Part shown: positions 28,301-38,916 of the stretch, in pieces | Layout: the number at the start of each line of letters is the position of its first letter | Position numbering within the stretch: position 1 is the first letter of the stretch | NCBI GenBank assembly: GCA_040954595.2 | Contig: CM082577.2 | Span: 3,410,001-3,474,000, forward strand | Direction of reading: 5' to 3' | DNA: 64,000 bases | Origin: Balanoglossus misakiensis | Lineage: Eukaryota > Hemichordata | The notes under the pieces: model-generated | Told to the model about the DNA's origin: nothing | Database searches by the model: none | What the model saw: only the letters and a program-made list of their open reading frames with translations | Program-made: the position numbers and the translations under genes

Positions 28301-31300
28301 GCTGCATGTTATTACCCATTCTGCTGCGTATCTATCATACACGGAAAATAATCTCTTTATTATTCAATTTATTTAAAGGTCTGTCACCGTGACAGTGGAA
28401 ATTGCAATTTAGAGAAGAGCAGAGAAGGAATGAACACATTTCCCGAAAATGACCACAATATTTTTAAATGGCATCACTAAATATTTGTTAACAAACATCA
28501 TGAATGACATCGCACTAATTTTCAATGACATCACTATTTGTAAATGACGTCACACTATTTTAAAGTTGATGAATAATTTAAAATTCTAAATAACATTTAA
28601 TAACATCATACCAAAAACCGTTTGTCAATGACATTCGGTGATTTGTAAATGACATCACGGCTTTTGTATAAACGACATTACACTACTTGTAATGACATCA
28701 CACTATTTCTCACAAATACACAATCTCATTTGCCAGAAAATTCCAGGCAGCATTTTGGCAAGATGAGAAATGCAAGACACATAATAAAGTATGCTTGGTA
28801 ATCTCATTTTCGCATGAATAGGAATCAAAATGGCCAAATTTGTGAGCTGTTAGCTGCGCGAGATGTGATAGCTACAGACTTTACACTCAGGTGAAAATTT
28901 GGCCTCTTAAAGTACTGAACTTTTCATGGCTCCACATTGAAAGATCAGGTTTAGTAAATTAAATTTTTTTATAAATCTTTTTTTTTTGTCTGTGAATTTC
29001 AGACTAAGGTATAAACCAAAAAATAGTCCTCGTCATTTTGATGAGAAAGCCAACTTCAAACTTCAACACCCTGGTTCCAAATTCCAGACCTGAAATATAT
29101 AATTGCTGGCCAAGATGATGGTGTCTCATTTTGACCTAAAGGCAGAGAGTGCTGTTCAAGCGCCGTAATTCTCAAATGACCGTAATCCCTCTTTATTGGG
29201 CTCACCTAGGAACTGAAGTGAACACGGAGGACATTGTCACGGTAACATCGGGGAGAGTGTCAAATTGCATTACCCGAGATTTGAAGTGGAGGTTTCTCCG
29301 CATGTAAAGGTGAAAATAGGTTATGTCTCGGAGTTGATCCATTCCCATTAAAACACTGAATTATGCAAAGCCCTTGGGACACTTTCTGATGTCAAAGATC
29401 AAACAAAGTAAGGGTTCTTATACTGATGAACGATAAAAGTACACGCATTATATCGAGTTCTGGCAGAGTCGACAAACACACGTACACCACGTCAAGCCGG
29501 GTCTTTTTAGTGGTTTTCCTTATTTGTTCACAAAATATTTGCCAAGAAAATAATGGCAAAGCTCCAAATTTGGGTAAACGTGGCACTATAATTTGCAGAT
29601 TGCAAGCATTTCCTCAGTAAATTAATTAAGGGCTGTATTAACTGATGGGTAGAATTAAAAGGATGCTAGAAATTTTAAAATATTTTGAGGCCAACTAATT
29701 TCAGAGAGTTGCAGCTCATGGGCCTTCCCAGATATGACATTCTGCCTTTGACCATGAAGAAGTTCTCTCCTGTGTATTATTCTCATCATCTCCAAATGGA
29801 TTCAAGCCCTTTAAGTCCAGTTGGTTATGTCCAGGGAAATAAATGTTTTATGATGTACTTGACTTGGGCGTAATCACTGAGAAAGATCGCTATCGGATGA
29901 GTTGCTCACTTAGCACTGTAATATTCACATATGGGTGACTTGTTTGATAAACCCCGGTTGTCAATCATTGGACGGGAAGCTGCATCCTGAATATTGATTC
30001 ATGTTGCAAGAATGTGTTCATCAGGAGGGGGAAATTAAATATTGCAATTTTAGTGCTATTAATATTATAGTGGCATTTTTGGCCATTTTATAGTGCGGTT
30101 CAGTGTCTGTTTGTCTATAATAATGTAGTTTCTTCTCTGACTTAAAGGGGCAAGTACCGATATATTGGCCAGGGCGCTTCTAGGGAGACAGACACTACAT
30201 GAGACTCTATGTCTGCAGTGTAGCCAGCCTGTATGTGAAACAAAAATATTACAGGCACTGTGCCCAATGAAGCGAGATGAAAAAGTTCAGTGTACGGCTA
30301 ATGTCCGCGCAACACATCATTGTTACTGGTGAAAAGTGAGTCACCAGTAAGTTCGTATATCAGCAATAGCAATGATAGTCTGGAAATTAATCCAGACTTG
30401 TGTGTTTACTCGTGGGCATCTCTGCATGCTGTATGTAAACACAGAACAAAAATTCTGAAAAAATAGTCAAAACATAATATACAGGCTTAAGTCTGGCTTG
30501 CTGAACCATTACAGGACAGTGCTAATGTCTTGGTGAAATTCAGAATTCAGTGTGATGATTGGGATTTTCCAAGGTAATCAACAACCTGCCGTATCAGATC
30601 TAAAGTCAAGATGACCTGCACTTGCACACTTACACCTAATGACAGACAACTAACCCACAGAATATCAAGCATTTTGACATAGATCACGAGTTTGCGTGTG
30701 TGTATGAGTGTGTACTGAGTTATCCTGGCAAGGCAAAATAACGCCCCGCCCCTATTTGTAATACCCACAGAAAGTACTACTAACGTGTCCCTTTAAACCC
30801 TTCAAATAACCATATCAATACACGTACGACACAGTGTACATTGTAGCTTTAAAATTGAAGACTTTAAAAGTCGATTTAATAATTCAGAATGAATTTATCA
30901 CCTGTCAGAAAGTGCCTCAAATATTAAACAATCCTAGAGGTGATATGCCTGATAATTAATTTTAATAATAGATCAGATATACACCATCATTTTTATTTTC
31001 ATTTTCATTTGATCATTTCTGTCCATGTACCAGTTAGATTTGAATCATTCCTGAAATGTTAAGAGAGTGTTTGGAATTGTTCAGAGGGGATTTTAAGTGA
31101 CCTTTATACAATGTACAACCACTTTGGTTTTGCCAATTGGCAAGATTGGCAAGGACCTAGGTTTGAATTCCAGCTTTGCAACTCTGTGCTGTATGTAGTT
31201 CCCGCAGATAGAATCTGTGCCACTTTTGCTGCTGACATGTGCAGTAGTTCAACGCTCTCCTGATCTCGTTTCCACTCATTGAATCATTTCTCCATTAATG

Positions 31301-33829
31301 TTCCCTTTTGTTCCCTTTCCTCTCAGTTTGATGCGGAGGGCGATGGGGTCATCTCCATGGACGACTTCGAGACCATCCTCAACCACTACGGTTTGAGGAA
31401 CGAACTGGACCAGCACAAACTGAACCGTCTGAAAACAACCATAGAAGAGAACAGGGATGGCTACATCAGTTATCAGGAATTTGTCAATGTTGTAAGTATC
31501 ATGGGTCGACTGCACAGTCTGATTAAAATCAGATGTAGGGTTGGCTTGATCTCTACATTTGCTGGTTATCTCACAGCGTGATAATCGTCATCATTTTCAC
31601 TCACAGATGAGCGAGAAGAGAACATTGAGTTTCTCAATTGCTGTAAGAGATGGAGAATGCGACGACACCAGCCAATCACGGTACAACCAGTTGTCGTGTC
31701 CACAGAAGGTACTGAAAAACGTCGCAGACGAAATATTGACCAATAACTACGACAGAAAGACTTATGTAGCCGGCTACAGCTGCTGCCCACCTCCCATATT
31801 CATGCTATTCATCAGCTGCCTGGAGGTGAGATTTTTTCATTTTTCATTTCATCTGACAGTCACACTGATGAATTGGGAGTCAGAAGCTCCAAACAGATCA
31901 TGAAAATAATGTCAAAATTATATGTTCATTGTGACTCAAGGGAAAAATGGCTTGGGGTCCGTCCATCCATCGTTGGGCCAATTGATGTAGAGCTCTCAAG
32001 TACTGAAATAGACAAATTTAGTAATGTCATGCCAATACTGTAAGAAGCCTTAGTTTATATGCTTGTTTTGTTCACTGGCAGATAGGTATGTATGCATACT
32101 ATGCATTACAAGCAGAGCGGGAACTCGAAAATGAAGATGACGTTCTCGAAGATGTCAGTGTAGACTATCTGACTGGTCCAGTGCCGGTGAATAGTCCCTT
32201 TCTTTACAAGCCAGAGAAGAGATTGGAGCTCTGGAGATTTTTGACTTATATTCTAATACATGCAGGGTGAGTGTAAACCCTTTCAACACTATGGTTTGAT
32301 CCAAATCCATTGTTTTCTATGGTAAAGTTGGACCTGTATAGAGGGAACTGGGGGTAAACTTGCCTATACCTCTGAAACACTGAGCTCTCTAATGTCATGA
32401 TAATCACTTTATTGTAACAACAGACTTTGTTTTATTTTGTCAATACAAACAGGTTGGAACATCTCATTTTTAACATCTTGATTCAACTCATACTTGGAGT
32501 GCCATTAGAGATGGTACATGGTGCAGTTCGAGTTGCCTGTATTTATTTTGTGGGAGTCCTAGCTGGTAAGTATCTCTCTCTCTCTCCCCCCCCCCTTCCC
32601 TCCCTCCCTCTCATTTGCAGATGTTAAACCAAGAAATTTTCAATGTCATTTCCACAGGTTCACTGGGAACTTCCGTAGTGGATATGCAGGTCTATCTTTG
32701 TGGTGCCTCTGGAGGGAGCTATGCGCTTCTTGCTGGTCATCTGGCCAACGTTATCTTGGTAAGCGTCTCTTACGTCTGTGTGGCAATGTCATCAATCAAT
32801 CAATGAACTACAGATCCATATGTTCGTAAGAGAAGCCCAGACTTTTACAATGCTGCATGGTTCGTGCTAGTACACTTGTTGACACCCTCACATTAACTGA
32901 TCAACTTTAACCCTTTCACAACCACCTCAACCACTCAACTGGAAATGTGATTAGTGTAGCTTCTTGTTCCACTTCTAACTAGATCCTGGGATGAGAAACA
33001 GGTTACCCCTATGTAAATAACAAACTTGTCGGACTTTCTCTTTGTATTTCCAGAACTTTTCAGAAATGCACTTTGGTATTTTCAGACTCATTCTTATTTT
33101 TCTCCTTGGTAAGTACTGGTTATACTTTACAACTAGAACCACATAACTGGCAACAGAACTCTAATGGTGATGGAATTTTGTATACCACATTAACAACATC
33201 ACTTTCTAATGTGACAATTAAACTGACCGCCACTCACACACATTCCTCAGGAAAAAGAAAACAAGAGTTCAAATCAGTTAAATAGAAAACCACATCCGAG
33301 TTGATTATTTTCAGGTGAATGAGGTCACAGAAATTTCTGTGCCATATGCATTTCTCTTGTTTATAAAAAAGAGTTCGAGAAATATGTATGGAATGAGAAA
33401 ACTGCCACTAGAGGGCAGTATAACATGAAAGCTTATACATGTATGCAGCAGAGCATTGGTATGTGTGTATCATCATTTATATAGAGGGCTCCCTCGCCTC
33501 CACACACGTATTTCTTGTGCATTAAAGTTCACAAATCTGAAAGTGTAATCATTATGTTCTTGTGGAATATTTTCGCAGCTAGCGTAGACGTTGGATTTGC
33601 GATTTGGAGGCGCTATGCAGGAAGAGGCGTGACGACCGCATTTGTGGCACACATCACAGGCGCCATTGCCGGGGCAACCATCGGGCTGCTGGTCCTGAAG
33701 AACTACGATCAGAAACTCCATGAACGATTCATGACCTGGGTTGCCATGGCAGTCTACATCATCATCATCATCTTCACGATATTCTGGAATATTTTCTACA
33801 ATCCAAACAAAGCTGCAGCCCCAACATGA
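19171..33829 (+). CDS. RHBDL3-like: EF-hand rhomboid intramembrane serine protease, RHBDL1/RHBDL3-like (9 exons)
   Basis: Model: 19171-19314, 21839-21862, 31327-31491, 31607-31825, 32082-32266, 32453-32565, 32658-32758, 33054-33108, 33579-33829; 418 residues, every frame joining. An acidic N-terminus (1-48) leads into EF-hand 1 (helix RWKPLFDQF, loop from Asp58) and a more degenerate EF-hand 2 (loop about 96-107). Then come the CCPPP motif before the first membrane segment, [29 protein letters not shown], the catalytic serine in GASGG (Ser301) and the catalytic histidine in AHITGAIAG (His360). These are the rhomboid Ser-His dyad and the HxxxN-type oxyanion region. The order EF-hands, CCPPP, rhomboid core is that of animal RHBDL1/RHBDL3 and fly rho-4; a calcium-responsive membrane protease is inferred. 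The last six exons lie within 2.3 kb; the first two are separated by long introns. The core is very secure; the first two exons rest on phase and on likeness to RHBDL3 (ED-W-K--LFDQFD). Confidence 0.9.
19358..19531. mobile_element. Small TIR element (MITE), 174 bp
   Basis: Inverted ends of about 29 bases: left 19358-19386 beginning TCTGATTAAAATCAGATG, right 19503-19531 with the same string reversed and one mismatch. The outer part of each end is itself nearly self-complementary. There is no coding capacity, so it is a non-autonomous DNA element. No convincing target duplication could be read. A related single end lies at 31518-31545 in another intron of the same gene. Confidence 0.7.
21839..21862 (+). 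other. 24-base microexon of the rhomboid gene (EF-hand entry helix)
   Basis: Encodes RWKPLFDQ, the start of EF-hand 1, and joins in phase 0 both to the 19314 donor and to the 31327 acceptor. Its donor is CAG|GTAAGT. The acceptor CCCAG at 21838 is the first AG after 21649. A consensus branch site (GCTAAC, 21674-21679) and a pyrimidine tract (21698-21712) lie far upstream. The alternative is a first exon starting at ATG 21812, giving MMLAHNNAQ before RWK. Confidence 0.65.
27650..27669. repeat. CT dinucleotide microsatellite
   Basis: About ten CT units in the long rhomboid intron, flanked by GCAGG on both sides. Not followed by an exon. Confidence 0.85.
28145..28215. repeat. CA-rich simple sequence
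   Basis: Broken runs of CA dinucleotides interspersed with GCATGCA words, just after a C-run at 28118-28127. Intronic. Confidence 0.8.
28500..28715. repeat. Degenerate tandem repeat with TGACATCA units
   Basis: At least six copies of a unit resembling AATGACATCACACTATTTGT, spaced irregularly from about 22 to 65 bases; one copy is TGACGTCA, a perfect CRE-type palindrome. It lies in the 9.5-kb intron. It could be a decayed minisatellite, or a cluster of bZIP-type sites by chance; nothing shows it to be functional. Confidence 0.6.
31518..31545. mobile_element. Solo end of the 19358-type TIR element
   Basis: Twenty-eight bases beginning TCTGATTAAAATCAGATG match the left end of the element at 19358-19386 with two differences. 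It sits in the 115-base intron between two rhomboid exons and no opposite end is visible, so it is a remnant, or an unrelated conserved string. Confidence 0.5.
32573..32611 (+). repeat. Polypyrimidine tract in a short rhomboid intron
   Basis: CT runs, a C-run and CCCT units fill much of the 92-base intron between exons 6 and 7. An AG at 32621 right after the tract would be an alternative acceptor, but the frame-preserving acceptor is the later CACAG at 32657. Confidence 0.7.
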
Positions 33830-35401
33830 AGGGGGCTCCGATGATGTGCGCCTGAAAATCTTGAAAGTCTGCAAGGAGCTCTTGAACTTTGTGGTCGACT
33901 GTGGGTAGACAGTGTAGTGAGACTCTGAGAAAGGAATACTGGGAAGACTGGGAGCATAAATCTAAATTCAGAAATTTAGAATGGTCTGTGTTTGGTGGTA
34001 CGTAATGTAGTAGGATGTGTAGTTGATGGTGTGGGGTTGAATATAGTGTGGTGGCGCTCACACACTTGTGTAAGTAACTACGAGAAACCAGTCTGAAACC
34101 TGACTGATCATGGAAAGGAAATTTGGTTCACAAAGAAAAGACATCAGGGGAGTGATCATGGGTGCGCATTTAGCGCTTTTGGTAGAAGTATGGATATTAT
34201 TTGATCAGATGGGGAGAGTTGAGAATGGTGGGATGTGAGGTATTGTATCACGCCAGAGTTGGACACAGTCACATAAAGCAAGACTTCTGAGAGAGGAGGA
34301 GATAGACATTTTATCCAAGAGTGAGACCGCATAGCTGAGTTTGCTGTTTAACTGCCATACATATGTACTGACTTATGCTTAAAGTGCAGACTGAGGGTGT
34401 GAGATACAATGCTTTTGAAATCTGACCACTGGCCAATTGTGCTGGAATATCATCATACAGTCAATTCACTGCCAACAGTTGAAGTATTTCAGAATTGAAT
34501 ATGTCTTTTGATGTTTGAAGAATATTTTAAACAATGAACATTTTGTCTTTGAACAAGTGGTTAATGTTCCAAGCCTTGTACAGGGTGTAATTTCCTGATG
34601 TAGACAAAAATATCTGCATGTTTTATTGAAAAATTTCAATTTCATGTCGAACTGAAGACTGGTTCTTCTCGTTCAAGATTTTTATTCAGTTTTATTTTTT
34701 TACAGATTTTCTTTTACTTCCTATAAATTAAGTTTTATAATATATTTCACTTGTTGACTTGGTAAAGTTATTTGATACAAAGTAACAGTAAACTGTTGTT
34801 AATATACTTTATTATGTGTATATAGTTGGTTGTTTCAGTGTCTCTGATAAATGCTTGATGTACTCGCAGTTATGAATTTCACTCGAGTAAATTTGTTGAT
34901 GTAGTGTAGTTGTGTCCAGTTGAGTGTTTTTTCCACTACTTTCATAAGAAGGCTTTGTTTTAAAGTACATTTTTAATTTTCCCATTTGAAAGTCATTTTG
35001 TGTGTAAATAATGTTTATAATGTATTCTTTCAAGTATTATACAAGCAGAGTTATTGTTTTGATATTTTGGTTTGTAAGATTTTAGATACATTGAACTTGT
35101 ACTGTTCTGAATAGTATACTTTTGACAGATGTTTAACCCCTTGGAATGTGTAGTACATCTGTTCCATGACAAGTATTGTTAATGTGTAATTGATGTCAGT
35201 CATTTCATGTGTTTTGGAGTAAATCTGGTATTTAGTATGCACGCCATGTAAGACCAACGCAGCAAAGATTGTATCTATAGTCCTTTGAAACTGCACACGC
35301 TTACCAGCATGTGCACACACTATTACTTTCTTAGTCCTGAGTGTGTGCAAGATGTAAAAGGAAATCATTAAAATGCTACAAAACCATATTAACATTAAAA
35401 C

Positions 35402-35407
35402 TTTATT
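35402..35407 (-). terminator. Polyadenylation signal for H2A
   Basis: AATAAA on the minus strand about 650 bases past the H2A stop, the first canonical signal in that direction. It lies beside the + strand AATAAATAAATA at 35416-35427, so the rhomboid and H2A mRNAs probably overlap tail to tail. Confidence 0.45.
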
Positions 35408-35415
35408 TGGGGGAA

Positions 35416-35427
35416 AATAAATAAATA
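35416..35427 (+). terminator. Polyadenylation signals for the rhomboid gene
   Basis: Overlapping AATAAA hexamers about 1.6 kb past the rhomboid stop. Weaker ATTAAA variants occur at 35366 and 35394, so earlier cleavage is possible. Confidence 0.45.
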
Positions 35428-36055
35428 CATGCATGAATGGCAATGCACAAAAATAACATTATAGGAAAAGACTCTGGGAATAACTGAAATGAAACTTCAA
35501 TCAAGGACAAGCCAGGAAATAATGCAATACATGTACACAATAGTTGTGGGAAACGCGCATACAGTCCCTTTATATTCAGACAGTGGACCCAATTTGATTC
35601 TGTAATCACATGACAAAATTCCATACAGTCTCACAAAATTTCTGCAGCTTTGTATAATAAGGATGGACAGGATCAAAACATAACCCATTCTAGCAAACTT
35701 CAAATGTTTTAATGTACACGCCACAGCATAACAATATGTAAATAAGAATCTTGTAAATATTCGTAAAACGTAACCAGGCCAAATGAGAAACTGTATTGCC
35801 GAATTTCAATCAGTCAACTAAAATTGCATGCACTCCAACATTGACCATCGTGACCGTCCTCCCAGTTCATATACGTGGCAGCTATGATATCCAAGTAGGG
35901 TTAGGAATTTCGAACAGTATGTCTTAGCATGCACTGGTTCATACATTGGCCAAAAAGAACGGGGTTTCAAAGTTGAGTAGAGTTCGTCCACAGTACTGTA
36001 CATCAATTCTTCCCTTCAAAATTGCACGTGCAGAGATATGGGTTCACAGTTCAAC

Positions 36056-36487
<432 letters not shown>

Positions 36488-36523
36488 TCAAAGACAGCCA
36501 CTAGTTCTGCCTGTGCATGAAGC

Positions 36524-36653
36524 TTTATATATGAATGACCCGGATTCTGATGATTTGCAAATATAACCAATCGCAAACCGCTATTCACCGTTATGCAAAT
36601 ATTATTATAAACAGTAGAATAAAGTTGTTTTCGTTGACGTTCGTAATGCAAAT
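36524..36653 (-). promoter_or_regulatory. H2A promoter: TATA box, CCAAT word, octamers
   Basis: On the minus strand a TATATAAA-type box lies at 36524-36532, about 90 bases before the H2A ATG. Farther upstream are CCAAT at 36567-36571 (+ strand orientation), an octamer-like ATTTGCAA at 36553-36560, and two perfect ATGCAAAT octamers (the reverse of ATTTGCAT) at 36593-36600 and 36646-36653. TATA plus octamer is the usual layout of animal core-histone promoters. Confidence 0.7.
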
Positions 36654-37289
36654 CTGACTATGGAAATTTCCAAGCCACGTGAACTCTCGCAAAATGCGAG
36701 ATAGCTATTTCACTGCAAAATGAGCATTCTTTTGTATTGACTCAGTTCCAGTTCTGGTATTGACTTTCAATTTCAAATTATGTGATACTTAAAATTTGGA
36801 AAATGAAGACAAATAATTTCCGAATTCGAAGCTCTTCAATCTGAAAATATATTTTTTTCTAATTCATAATATTCCTAAGCTTATTCATCTTTTGCTAATC
36901 TCTGTCATCAAATAAAAGTTCAACGTATTCTCTTTGTGGACCTCTGTCTTTTTTCACCCATTTCACATTTAGGCTATATGTGCAACTATCCACAAATGTT
37001 CACGACTTTTAAAGTTTAACACAAAGTTCATAGATTCAAAGTGAGTATCATCTTCCAAACATCCAACAGATTTAAATTGAAAATTTTCCATGCATGCAAG
37101 CATCACTTAGGCCTACATCCCCTTTATAAAATTCTATGTTTGTGCATGCTACCGATTCTTTGCTTTTCAAGGTGTGAAGTTTTCAGCAACTGGTGAGGTG
37201 GTCACGTCACAAAATGTCTCCGTTTACAAGACTGAGATTTCTCCTTTGTCATCAGCATTCATACCCTTTCTTTGCCAACATAGATGTAG
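36654..37289. other. Middle of the H2A-H2B divergent spacer
   Basis: About 640 bases of AT-rich sequence with no gene. It separates the H2A octamer cluster from the H2B promoter elements; ordinary divergent histone pairs are usually only a few hundred bases apart. Confidence 0.5.
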
Positions 37290-37551
37290 ATGCAAATCGA
37301 GATCTGGTTTCGAATTCCCTATGTAACAATCCAGGTGACTTTCAAAAATAAATGTATAGTTCTACTTCTCAGGATTCATACACCTGTTGTGCTGCTGTCC
37401 GCCAATCAGAATCACTCTCTTTGGTGAGGGAGGGGGCTTTCAATGACGGAATGTCGTTTCCAACATCTGACAGCGTCATTGGCTTGCTGGGTGTCATCAA
37501 CACAGCGAGGTATGTGCTGAAACAGGTGGTCTCGCTTCCAAGAGTATAAAT
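37290..37551 (+). promoter_or_regulatory. H2B promoter elements
   Basis: ATGCAAAT octamer at 37290-37297, CCAAT in GCCAATCAG near 37402, and TATAAAT at 37545-37551. The TATA box predicts a start near 37575, well before the coding ATG at 37874, which fits a spliced 5' UTR. Confidence 0.65.
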
Positions 37552-37574
37552 GGGAGACGGTTGACACCGCGAAG

Positions 37575-37624
37575 GTGCAGTTTTGAAAAATCAGCCGAGG
37601 GCGAAACAAGCTACCGCCATTCAG
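37575..37624 (+). other. Probable non-coding first exon of H2B
   Basis: It runs from about 30 bases past the TATA box to a strong donor, CAG|GTGAGT, at 37624/37625. The best acceptor before the ATG is TGCTCAG at 37841 after a long T/C tract; TTTTGCAG at 37730 is the alternative. The start is estimated from TATA spacing. Confidence 0.5.
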
Positions 37625-37873
37625 GTGAGTGTTGGCCATCTTTCCTATTACTCATTTTGCTTTGAGATTGTACCAATAAAAATTCCAACCAGAACTTTGT
37701 GGTCTTTTATCGTACCTACATATTTTGCAGACGTTATATTCCTACACTGCCAACGACGTTGTCTCCTTCATACGTCTTTTTAGCTTTCGAAACGCATTCA
37801 ACCGCACTGCCATTTTTTTTCTTTTCCTCCAAATTGCTCAGTTCAACCGCCGCCGCAATTACCCGTAACCACC

Positions 37874-38750
37874 ATGCCGCCAAAGTCCATGCCCAGCAAG
37901 AAGGGAGAGAAGAAAGCCGGCAAGGCGAAGGCCTCCACACTCGGTCGTTTGGACAAGAAGAGAAGAAAGAAGCGAACAGAAAGCTACGGTACCTACATTT
38001 ACAAAGTACTTAAACAGGTACGCATCTTATTTTATTACCCAGTTCGACTACTAGAGAAACTCCAGCCCTGACATGCATGCTCTACATGAACATTCATCAA
38101 CTCATCAATAACCCCAGGCTAATTTGCATATACTTCTTCAATCAGCTTGTTGATATTCATACATCTGTTACACGCTCGACCAATCAAAAACATGAGGCCA
38201 CTATACACTCCCATCTTTCGCTTGTGTATACGTTTTTACGACCGAAGTACATAAACTAACCACTTTTAATTTTACTAAGTCACGTCTTTTTACAAACTAG
38301 TCTTAAATTACCAGAGCACGAATTGACTGGACTTTCAGGCGTCCATAGCCCGGAGACACAGGCGTTGATCTAGAATCTAGAATACAACGCCCGGGCGTTC
38401 CTTTTCCCCTACTACTACGCCTGTGTCTCCGGGCTAAGGCGTCCAAAGCTTTCAGAAAGTTTCTAAAAGTAGTCCTAACAACCCCCCCCCCCCCTTTTTT
38501 TAACTTGCAGGTCCATCCTGACGTCGGCATATCCAGCAAAGCCATGTCGATCATGAACAGTTTCGTCAACGACATCTTCGAAAGAATTGCCACGGAGGCC
38601 GCTCGACTGTCGCAGATCAACAAGCGTTCCACCCTCACCAGCAGAGAAATCCAGACCGCCGTCCGTCTGCTACTCCCCGGCGAGCTGGCCAAGCACGCCG
38701 TCAGTGAAGGAACGAAGGCCGTCACCAAATACACCAGCAGCAGTTCCTAA
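37874..38750 (+). CDS. H2B: Core histone H2B with a coding intron
   Basis: Exons 37874-38017 and 38511-38750, phase 0, 127 residues. The Lys-rich tail (1-38) is followed by [13 protein letters not shown], then after the intron [50 protein letters not shown] and the C-terminal [17 protein letters not shown]. This is a full H2B fold. It pairs with H2A in the nucleosome and lies divergent to the H2A gene. The intron (493 bases) interrupts the codons between Gln48 and Val49, inside helix 1 to loop 1; most animal replication-dependent H2B genes have no introns. There is no stem-loop after the stop, and AATAAA follows. The intron contains a small mobile element and ends in a long C-run and T-run before TTGCAG. 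Confidence 0.96.
38346..38436. mobile_element. 91-bp TIR element (MITE) with 9-bp target duplication
   Basis: Perfect 20-base inverted ends, TAGCCCGGAGACACAGGCGT on the left and its reverse complement on the right, bounded by a perfect 9-base direct repeat AGGCGTCCA (38337-38345 and 38437-38445). It lies inside the H2B coding intron and has no coding capacity. A 9-base duplication is typical of Mutator-like elements, but the superfamily cannot be fixed from the ends alone. Confidence 0.88.
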
Positions 38751-38910
38751 ATAATGTCGCTAGTCCACTTAACTAATATCGTTCCTTGCCAGTTTCCATT
38801 TACAACATTGAATGCTGTGTATAAGCGGCTGTTTCAAATCTGTTTTTCAAAATATTTTTCTGACTATTTAAGATTAACTTTATGATTGTTATTTTGTTTC
38901 CTTGAAAAGC

Positions 38911-38916
38911 AATAAA
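38911..38916 (+). terminator. Polyadenylation signal of H2B
   Basis: AATAAA 161 bases past the H2B stop codon, followed by a T-rich stretch. No histone stem-loop lies between them. Confidence 0.75.

Larger units (their letters stand above)
21863..31326 (+). other. 9.5-kb intron of the rhomboid gene
   Basis: Between the microexon and the main EF-hand exon. AT-rich and without supported exons; the longest frame, on the minus strand at 24120-24611, has no recognisable domain and no splice context. It contains a degenerate TGACATCA-bearing tandem repeat (28500-28715), a CT run (27650-27669) and a CA-rich tract (28145-28215). Confidence 0.6.
33830..35440 (+). other. Probable 3' UTR of the rhomboid gene
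   Basis: No coding exons. AT-rich sequence runs to the first clear AATAAA signals on this strand (35416-35425). The minus-strand frames here (for example 35051-35443) are regarded as chance frames in AT-rich UTR. The tail meets the H2A 3' end coming from the opposite strand. Confidence 0.5.
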
